A stretch of 64,000 nucleotides of DNA from Piromyces finnis (taxonomy: Eukaryota > Neocallimastigomycota > Neocallimastigomycetes > Neocallimastigales > Neocallimastigaceae), in NCBI GenBank assembly GCA_002104945.1, contig MCFH01000067.1, forward strand, positions 62,001 to 126,000, written 5' to 3'. The stretch's first letter is position 1; each line of letters starts with the position of its first letter. Shown here piece after piece: positions 42,050 through 49,848 of the stretch. The notes under the pieces were generated by a model. It was not told the origin of the DNA and made no database searches. It saw only the letters and a list, made by a program, of their open reading frames with translations. The position numbers and the translations under genes were made by a program.

Positions 42050-43584
42050 TAAAAATTGGTGGAGATATCGGGGAATAATATTAATAAAAATTATTAATAC
42101 ATAGGATAAAGTAATATTAAAATATTACTAAAATATTATATAAATTTCTTAAAAATTTATTACCCTTCAAAGTTATAGGTAATATTTATATTACTGTTGA
42201 AGCTTTAAGGTATAATATTTTAGTAGAACTGAATTAGTACGCTTTAGAAGCAGTACTTATTTAGGAATTAGTGGTTAAGTTTTTAGGTCTAGTTTATCTT
42301 TCACAGTAGGATACTGGAAAGCGCTGAACCTTTCTATTTTGCTAGAGAAATAGAAGTGCCTCGCATAATTGCTACATGACACTGGTAATACGGTAAGCTG
42401 GGCAATTGTGAACTACTTAAGCACCCTAAATAAGTATTGGAAAATTGCTGTGAAATGCTGTTCTACTATACTTATTATTGTAATTCAAATTTTTAATAAA
42501 TTAAATATTATTTTAGTATTTATAATTTTTTAAAAAAAAAAAAAAATATTTTTTTTTAATTGAACGATTTTTAAAAATTATTCTTTTTAAAATATAAATA
42601 AATAATTCGAAAGTGACCCTTAGCGTGGCAAGTTAAACTGCTGTACGTAATACTTTGGTGTTCAATTATATCTGATAATTGGGGAAGATAATCAATTATT
42701 TTCTTTCCGCTAATTAAGTTAGTGATAATAAAGAAATTAATTACGTTACTTCCTTTTATTAAATTATATTTAATATTAACCATCGGGTATATTTGTGGCT
42801 TATCATCAAAGAGCTACGAGGGATTTTCACTTAGAATTACACAACCTATAATACTTGATGGTTTAACATTATATAGGTTGGCTTATATTTTTATAAAAAG
42901 AAATAAGTTTTTAAAAAAATAATTAATTAAAAAAAAAAAAAAAAAAAAATATAGATATATATATCTATTCTTTTTGTTGATTCTCTTCGAGTAATTTAAT
43001 ATTGCTAATTGAAATATTCTTTTCTTACTGTTTTAAGTTAAACAAGTTATATCAGCATAGACAAGCATTATTAACTAATCAACAGAGGTATACTAGGGGT
43101 GGTAGAAAGATCCTGAAGCACGTGACGGAACTTAGATCGTGTGAATAAGGTGACGGCAACATTTACCATTTGACGAAAGACTCTTAGTTAATAGTCTATT
43201 ATATATAATTTGGTCGGTAACTTGAATCAGTAATAACAATATTAAATTAAAATTCTTGCTAGTAAATTGAAAACAAATAATAATTAACTATAAGAAAAAC
43301 AGAAAACAAAAGTAATAATTTCATCTTTTCTGACTGAACTAAGATAGTAAGGAGTGATACTAAAAATTTAAATAAATAATTGGTAGTACGTGCTGTGCTA
43401 GATTATTTGTATCTCATTCTGTCAAGTGGTCGATAAAGGAATTTCGAGCTTGGTTACAACTAATAAGTGGTCGATAAAGGAATTTCGAACTTATAATTTT
43501 TTTTTTAGACTATCAAAGGTATTTTTGAGTCTATACTGTGTCATCTTGTACTGCAATAAATTCGGTCAAGGAAAATACAAGAAA
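42050..43584 (+). other. Ty3 leader: primer binding site and long 5' untranslated region
   Basis: The primer-binding site is at about 42057-42074 (TGGTGGAGATATCGGGGA), which would pair with the 3' end of a tRNA ending ...TCTCCACCA. The rest is about 1.5 kb without a gene. A 28-bp direct repeat, AAGTGGTCGATAAAGGAATT..., occurs at about 43421 and 43469. A gag start at 43426 would be in frame, but its first 53 residues are hydrophobic and unlike Gag. Confidence 0.7.
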
Positions 43585-44466
43585 ATGAGCAATTCTACTA
43601 CAAGGATAGATTTCAAGGAGTTGAAGAAGGAACTCAAGGATATAGAAAAACTTTCCAAAGATAATTTGGACATAAGATCCTGGGCTTCTGAAATAAGTTT
43701 ATGGATTGAACTTCAAGATATCACTAGTGCCAAGAAAATTTACATGGCATGTGTGCTTACTTCTAAGGGTGAACCAAGAAAGGTAATCCAAGAGTTGGAA
43801 GATAAAGACAGTGATAGTGAAGATGAATATGAAAGTGAAAATGAAGAAGAGAATCAGAAAAATGAATCTAATGAAGAAGATTATCCCTCACTTGGGAAAA
43901 TTATCAATGCCCTTGAAACATTTTATGGGTTAAAAGAAGATCAAAGTATGTTATTACGGGAACTAAGAAGACTACGTATAAGAAGAAATGAATCAGTTAA
44001 AGATTTCAATAGAAGATATAGATCTTTATATTTAAAGTTGGATAAGAAAAAGAAGAAGCAGATTAGTGTGTTAGATTATGCAGATTCTTTACAAAATAAT
44101 AAAGAAGCATGGAGAAAAGTATCTTTAAAAGATGATATCACTCTAGAAAAGGCCTTTAAGATAGCTGAGAAGGTAGATAGGTTATCTACTAGAATAGATA
44201 ATGATGGTAATCTACCAACGACTACTGCAATAACCAAAAGTTATAATAATTTTCAACCATACAAGAGAAAAGTTTCTTTTACTGAAGCCAAAAAGCCTAA
44301 TAAAGATGATGAAATGAATAACCTAGTCAAGAAAATGAAAAATTTAACTATTAAAGCTTGTTTCTTCTGTAGTGAACCTGGTCATTATCAACAAAATTGC
44401 CCAAAACTTCAAGCCATTATTGAAGGAAACAAGAAGCGTTATTATGATAATCATTTAAATCATTAA
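43585..44466 (+). CDS. gag: Gag (capsid-nucleocapsid) of the Ty3 element
   Basis: 293 residues from the ATG at 43585. I chose it over the in-frame ATG at 43426 because the capsid-like sequence (MSNSTTRIDFKELKKELKDI) starts there and A stands at -3. The N-terminal half is the capsid region, with an acidic insert (DSDSEDEYESENEEE). It includes the retrotransposon-Gag-type helical stretch LRELRRLRIRRNESVKDFNRRY. Near the C-terminus is one CCHC zinc knuckle, CFFCSEPGHYQQNC, for RNA binding. Gag assembles the particle that packages the element RNA. It ends 13 codons after a short overlap region, with TAA at 44464-44466. Confidence 0.93.
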   Translation: MSNSTTRIDFKELKKELKDIEKLSKDNLDIRSWASEISLWIELQDITSAKKIYMACVLTSKGEPRKVIQELEDKDSDSEDEYESENEEENQKNESNEEDYPSLGKIINALETFYGLKEDQSMLLRELRRLRIRRNESVKDFNRRYRSLYLKLDKKKKKQISVLDYADSLQNNKEAWRKVSLKDDITLEKAFKIAEKVDRLSTRIDNDGNLPTTTAITKSYNNFQPYKRKVSFTEAKKPNKDDEMNNLVKKMKNLTIKACFFCSEPGHYQQNCPKLQAIIEGNKKRYYDNHLNH

Positions 44467-47400
44467 GTGGGAGAAGAAGCACTCCCATCGTCAATAAAAT
44501 AGCTTCAGCTCAGTATCAGTCAATGCCAAGTGAAGAAACAACAAGCCAGAGTGATTGGTCGAAAGAAGAATATGATGAAGAAATCGAAAGTGACTTTGAA
44601 GATACTGATATTAATGAACAGTTCTTTGTATGTGCTAATAAAAGGAAGTTGGATAAAATAAGCAAAGAACAAGATGGTAATAAAGAAAAACGACTTCACA
44701 AAAACTTGAAAAATGATCCTAGACCTATTCTTACACCTGCTCTTAGGAAACGTAAAGCACAAGAATTAGAAAATATACCAATAGATGTTTCTCCTAAGCA
44801 ACTGCATCCTTCTATTATTGCTCAACCGAATATCAGAGAACAAAAACTAAAAGAAAGAAAACTTCGGGATAAAGAGCGTGCTAGTAGTAGTGAACAAAAG
44901 GAAGAAGAAAAGAATGAATTGGCAAGTTCTAATGAAGATCCTATTATTATCGACTATGATGAAGAAGAAATGTTGTCTGCAATTACAGATAAGAAAGGTG
45001 CTAAGGTGGTAGAGAAAGATAACACAAGTGAATCAACCAAATCTACTTCTAATTCAACTCTAAATAAATTAATGAAAGAGCAAAAGAAAGAAAAACCTGC
45101 AGAATCGAAGGTTAAGAAAACTGCTAGAAATATTCAAATGATAGCAGATACGGAAGAATATAATGTAGTTAAAGATCTTAACGAAACAAAATGCAATATT
45201 ACTTTTGGTCAATTACTTAACTCGGCTCCAAAGTTACGAACGCAAGTGTCACAAGGTCTTAAACTGGAAAAGAACAACACAAAAATTGTGGGAGCTCTGG
45301 AGAATTTTAATGCTACTTCGGTATTAGTAAATAATGTAGATCATTTGTATGTAAGCAAAAGTAAAGAAGTATCAGAAGAAGATATCGCTATGGTAGATGC
45401 AACGGTTGATGGGGTACCAGGTAAATTATTAGTTGATTCCTGTAGCAACTTAAGTATTATAACAAAAAAATATTTAGATAAACTTCCCCATCAATATGAA
45501 TCTATTGGATTGAGTTGTGGAAGAATACGTTTAGCTACTAAAAATGATGACTATTCGGAAGGTATAATTATTAGAGTACCGGTCCAGATAAATGATCTTA
45601 CAATCACTGCTGATTTTAGAGTGGTGGATAAAGAAGACCCCTTTTATGATATGTTAATTAATTTGAAAACCCAAATGGATAACAACTTATTTATCCACCC
45701 ACTTCGCTATAGTCTTTGCAGATTTAATTCAAATGGATTTATTGAAGATATTGCTCCAATTAATAACAAATATGATGATGAAGAAAAGATTATGTGTATG
45801 ATACGTAGAGTCGGTGATGAAGATTTTAAAAGTGATTTGAAAAATATTGAAGGTTTACCACCTTCAGAATATATTCACAATAAAAATTTTACTGAGACTC
45901 TTAATGAAAAGTATCGAGAACAAATTGTTCGGATATTGGAAGAGAATATTGAAATTATTGCTACTTCTTCTGAAGAACTAACACCTTCGAATTTAACTCC
46001 CCATAAGATTAATTTAAAGCCAGGAGCAAAGCCAATTAAACAAAGATCATATAGGTTAGCCAAGTTCAAATCTGATATACTTAAGGAAGAATTGTCTAAA
46101 TTGATTAATAAAAAGCTAATTGAGCCATCGTACTCGGAATGGTCTTCTCCGGTGGTTTTGGTCCCGAAGCATAATGGGAAATGGAGAATGTGCGTGGACT
46201 ATCGAAGAGTTAATGATTTGTCTGAAAAGGATGCCTATTCAATTCCTTTTATAGATGAGATATTTGATAGTTTACATGGTGCAACTATATTCACTACTAT
46301 GGACTTATATTCCGGCTATCATCAAATCCTTATGGATGAAGAAAGCGTTGAATTGACAAGTTTTACAACTAAGTTTGGAAATTACCAATTCAAGGTTATG
46401 CCTTTTGGTCTCACTGGAGCACCCGCTACATTTCAGAGGGAGATGAATCGGATTCTGTTTCCGTTAATTGGAAAGTGTGTTTATAACTTCATTGATGATA
46501 TTCTGATCTATTCAAAGAGTATTGAAGAACATATTGAACATATAAATCAAGTTTTAGCAATTTTCCGGGAAAACAAACTAAAAATCAATATTGAAAAATG
46601 TCATTTTATGCAAACTGAAGTTGACGTGTTAGGCCATCGTTTAACTACAGAAGGTCTTAAACCATTAGATAACAAAATCCAAGCTATAAAAAATTGGAAA
46701 CCTCCTTCGAATATCCATGAATTAAGATCATTCCTAGGTTCAATTGGATATTATAGAGATTTTATTCCTAATTATGCTAAACTTACTGCTCCCTTGTGTA
46801 AGCTGCTTAGAAAAGGTGTTCCTTTCAAATGGTGTAATGAACAACAAGAGAGTTTTATTATATTGAAAGAAAAGTTAATTAATGCGCCTATTCTGAAATT
46901 CCCTGATTTTGAGAAAGAATTTATAATCCGAACAGATGCATCGTATGAAGGAATCGGAGGAGTATTATTACAAAAGGAAGGCACAGATATTGAACATCCA
47001 ATTCATTATATTAGCCGAAGTCTGACGAAAGCAGAAAAAAATTATGGAATTACTGACTTGGAAGGGACTGCCTTATTTTACTGCATTACTAAATTAAAGC
47101 CTTATATAATGGGAAGTCCATTCAAGACTATCGTCTATACTGATCATAAACCATTAATTGGATTATTTAAAAATAAGGAGCCAAACAATGCAAGACAAAC
47201 AAGATGGTGTTTAACAGCTAGTATGCTAGGAGTTGATATTCGTTATGAACAAGGTAAAAAGAATGTTGTAGCAGATGCACTGTCTCGAATGAGAAATGAC
47301 AAAGATAAGGAAGTGTTAGCTACTAAAATTAATAAAGGTATAGAAGAAACCATGCTATCTAAGGTAATTAAAGAATTTGTTGAAGAAAAGTTCACCAAAA

Positions 47401-48509
47401 TAGATGGGGTGGATTACTTTATTGATGGAAGGAATTATCGAAAACTGATCACGGAAACCAATGAAAAGCTGAAATTGATTTTGGAAGCTCATAACATTGG
47501 ACATGAAGGATATTATAAAACTTATCAACGTCTGAGAAAAAGCTATTATTGGAACGACATGGTTAATGATATTCGAAGAGTTGTAGCCAAATGTGAAAAA
47601 TGCCAACTTAATCGCCCTCAACCATATCCAGAACCTACGGAAAATCTTCCAACTGAGGTTGAAGCTCCTTTCACTCATCTGGGTTTAGATATCATTGGTC
47701 CATTGGTAAAAACTCGTAACAATAACCAATATATTATAGTTGCAGTGGATCATTTCACAAAATGGGTCGAAGCAGAACCCACCGAAAATATCACTTCAAA
47801 GGATGTCATAAAATTTTTAATCAATGTTTTCTCTCGGCATGGAGTACCACAAGTCATTACAACCGATAACGGTGTCCAATTTACCTCAGATATGACCAAA
47901 GTTTTCCTGGACTTATATGATGTCTATGTCAAGTTTGTCTCAACTTATCATCCTGAAAGTAATGGTTTGACTGAAAATAGAAACAAAGAAATTGGAAAGC
48001 TTCTAAGACTGCTTGGAAAAGAAAACAAGGATTGGGATGAAATTTTGCCTTCTGCTCTTTGGGCGCTCAGAACTACTAAAAATACTGTCACAAACCATTC
48101 TAGTTTTGAATTGGTTTATGGAAGAGAAGATCAGCAACCCTTTGATATTGCCGCCAGACCTACTAAGGGTATTAATCAGTCTTCGGATGAAATCTTACTT
48201 GAGAAGTTTATTAATCATTACAGGTGGACGTTGGAAGCTTGTGAAAATATTAAAAATGCGAATAAATACTGGGCTACTAGAAGGGAAGAAAAACAAAGTA
48301 TGACTAAGGGCAAAAATATCCATATCGGTGATCTAGTATTAGTTAGAAATTTTAATCGAACGAAGTTAGAGCCTTATTTCGTTGGACCACTCAAAGTTGT
48401 CAAGAAACAATTCAATACTGTTACTTTAGCTGATATATCCACTGGAATTCAGATGAACCGAAATGTTCATCTTAAGAATATTGTAAAGTTTAACTCTGCT
48501 TTTGCGTAA
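44451..48509 (+). CDS. pol: Pol: protease, reverse transcriptase, RNase H, integrase
   Basis: The frame opens at 44451, overlapping the gag end, and its first ATG is at 44523 (1328 residues from there). It is probably made as Gag-Pol by -1 frameshifting. Counting from 44523: a charged region (1-290); retropepsin near 303 (LLVDSCSNLSIIT), with DSC where DSG or DTG is usual; RT near 520-720 (MCVDYRRVN, TTMDLYSGYHQI, catalytic FIDDILIYS near 656); RNase H near 801 (IIRTDASYEGIGGVLLQ); integrase with an HHCC zinc motif (near 990-1030) and a DD35E triad (LDIIGPL, TDNGVQF, TENRNKE); and a GPY/F-like module (YFVGPLKVV). There is no chromodomain. It copies element RNA and inserts the DNA. All motifs are intact except the protease oddity. 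Confidence 0.96.
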   Translation, partial: SFKSLSGRRSTPIVNKIASAQYQSMPSEETTSQSDWSKEEYDEEIESDFEDTDINEQFFVCANKRKLDKISKEQDGNKEKRLHKNLKNDPRPILTPALRKRKAQELENIPIDVSPKQLHPSIIAQPNIREQKLKERKLRDKERASSSEQKEEEKNELASSNEDPIIIDYDEEEMLSAITDKKGAKVVEKDNTSESTKSTSNSTLNKLMKEQKKEKPAESKVKKTARNIQMIADTEEYNVVKDLNETKCNITFGQLLNSAPKLRTQVSQGLKLEKNNTKIVGALENFNATSVLVNNVDHLYVSKSKEVSEEDIAMVDATVDGVPGKLLVDSCSNLSIITKKYLDKLPHQYESIGLSCGRIRLATKNDDYSEGIIIRVPVQINDLTITADFRVVDKEDPFYDMLINLKTQMDNNLFIHPLRYSLCRFNSNGFIEDIAPINNKYDDEEKIMCMIRRVGDEDFKSDLKNIEGLPPSEYIHNKNFTETLNEKYREQIVRILEENIEIIATSSEELTPSNLTPHKINLKPGAKPIKQRSYRLAKFKSDILKEELSKLINKKLIEPSYSEWSSPVVLVPKHNGKWRMCVDYRRVNDLSEKDAYSIPFIDEIFDSLHGATIFTTMDLYSGYHQILMDEESVELTSFTTKFGNYQFKVMPFGLTGAPATFQREMNRILFPLIGKCVYNFIDDILIYSKSIEEHIEHINQVLAIFRENKLKINIEKCHFMQTEVDVLGHRLTTEGLKPLDNKIQAIKNWKPPSNIHELRSFLGSIGYYRDFIPNYAKLTAPLCKLLRKGVPFKWCNEQQESFIILKEKLINAPILKFPDFEKEFIIRTDASYEGIGGVLLQKEGTDIEHPIHYISRSLTKAEKNYGITDLEGTALFYCITKLKPYIMGSPFKTIVYTDHKPLIGLFKNKEPNNARQTRWCLTASMLGVDIRYEQGKKNVVADALSRMRNDKDKEVLATKINKGIEETMLSKVIKEFVEEKFTKIDGVDYFIDGRNYRKLITETNEKLKLILEAHNIGHEGYYKTYQRLRKSYYWNDMVNDIRRVVAKCEKCQLNRPQPYPEPTENLPTEVEAPFTHLGLDIIGPLVKTRNNNQYIIVAVDHFTKWVEAEPTENITSKDVIKFLINVFSRHGVPQVITTDNGVQFTSDMTKVFLDLYDVYVKFVSTYHPESNGLTENRNKEIGKLLRLLGKENKDWDEILPSALWALRTTKNTVTNHSSFELVYGREDQQPFDIAARPTKGINQSSDEILLEKFINHYRWTLEACENIKNANKYWATRREEKQSMTKGKNIHIGDLVLVRNFNRTKLEPYFVGPLKVVKKQFNTVTLADISTGIQMNRNVHLKNIVKFNSAFA
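44454..44488 (+). promoter_or_regulatory. Predicted -1 ribosomal frameshift signal between gag and pol
   Basis: The heptamer T TTA AAT (44454-44460) is in the correct phase in the gag frame (codons TTA AAT). A six-base spacer, CATTAA, ends with the gag stop. A stem-loop follows: TGGGAG at 44468-44473 pairs with CTCCCA at 44482-44487, with an extra G-T pair outside and an 8-base loop. The pol frame opens at 44451 and stays open into pol, so a -1 slip on the heptamer gives a Gag-Pol fusion. Confidence 0.8.
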
Positions 48510-48532
48510 GCAAGAGTCTTCGTGGGGGCACT

Positions 48533-49242
48533 TGTTAAGGAACCAACAAATAATGTTATTCTTGTCATAATTAATGATTATGACCTAATCCATTCATTAT
48601 TGTTCCTAAATGTATGAAAACTTTACAATATTCTTATTTGTAAATTAATGTATACACTTAAATTATATTTAAAATTATTAATAATTATTTTTTATTGAAC
48701 TTAAATTTTATTTTATTAAACTTAAAAATTAATTTAGTAATAATAATATATTGAAAATTATAGTTTATTGAACTTTTAGTTTAATTTATCAAGTTAATGA
48801 ATTTTTATTAATTAAAATTATGAATAATATTTCTGTAAAATAGTAAAATTTTTTAGTTAAATATATTTAAAGTAAACTTTTAATGTATGTTAATCAATTT
48901 AATAATATGTATAAATATTTATTATAATAGTAATGTAATTTTATTATTCATTTTAAAGTAATTTAAATACTAAAATTATGTAAATAATTAAAGACTAATT
49001 CTTTTAATTAACACTACTTAATTTTTTACAAAAAGTATAAAAAGGTGTATATTATAAGAATTAGAGAAAATACAGATATTTTTATTTTTATTTTTATTTT
49101 ATTTTATAATTTTATATTAATATCTTAATAAAACAATTTTATTAATAAAACAATTTTTCTTATTTCATTTTAATATTATTTTTGAGTATTAATAAATTTA
49201 TTAATATTTTATAAATAAAAGTAAATTCCTCGAACCGTAACA
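48533..49242 (+). repeat. 3' LTR
   Basis: Matches the 5' LTR along its full 710 bp. It is preceded by the polypurine-like tract GTGGGGGCACT and followed by the AGAG target duplication. Confidence 0.95.
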
Positions 49243-49246
49243 AGAG

Positions 49247-49848
49247 TGATTAATATGTGAAGGTATCCTAATTCCATATAACTTTTCCCTACAACTAAAG
49301 ATTTATAATGCTTTATGGATGATAAAATAAAAATTAACACTATATTTGTTCAATAGACTTTTTTTTTTATTTATTTATTTATTTACTAGTTTTTTTTTAC
49401 AACTTTTTATTTACTTTATCAAAAATATTTTTATAGGATAATTATATATATTTTAATAATAATTTACTAAATTATGGATAATTATTATTTATATTCATTT
49501 AGTATTAATAAACATGAGTATATCATTGTATATTTATATTAGTTTAGATAATATTATTTAATCATCTTTCTATAGTGGATAAATTAATAAGTATATTGAA
49601 GATATAGATATAAAAATATATATAGATAGTAAAGCCAAAAGATGATTATTTTATATTTTATATTATATTTTAAAAATTAAAGATAACATAAAGTTCAAAA
49701 TTTTTTTTAATATTATTCTTATTGATTAGAGCTTTTAATATTATGTGTATCAATTTGTCAAATTTAATTTTTGTTGTAGAGTCGATATTTTTTTGAATTT
49801 ATACAAGACTTTTTATTTCAAAAAAAAAAAAAAAATATCTAAAGGTTT
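49247..49848. other. AT-rich spacer
   Basis: The first bases (TGATT, 49247-49251) are the displaced end of the SINE-1 target duplication. Otherwise it is the 3' region of the CE18 gene, with no other feature. Confidence 0.5.

Larger units (their letters stand above)
41340..49242 (+). mobile_element. Complete Ty3/Gypsy LTR retrotransposon
   Basis: Two 710-bp LTRs (41340-42049 and 48533-49242) start TGTTAAGG and end CCGTAACA. I saw no difference between them. The target duplication is 4 bp, AGAG, at 41336-41339 and 49243-49246. A primer-binding-site-like sequence starting TGGTGGAGATATCGGGG lies 7 bases inside the left LTR, and a purine tract (GTGGGGGCA) just before the right LTR. A leader of about 1.5 kb precedes gag and pol, and both frames are intact. 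Identical LTRs imply a very recent insertion. It sits inside the target duplication of SINE-1. Confidence 0.97.

Noticed and set aside
42230-42480. Structured RNA gene in the GC-richer part of the Ty3 leader
   Set aside because: The leader may fold for packaging, but no known RNA family was recognised and no clear long stem could be shown by eye.
43426-43584. N-terminal 53-residue extension of Gag
   Set aside because: It is in frame, but hydrophobic and unlike Gag, and it overlaps a 28-bp direct repeat in the leader. The ATG at 43585 has better context.
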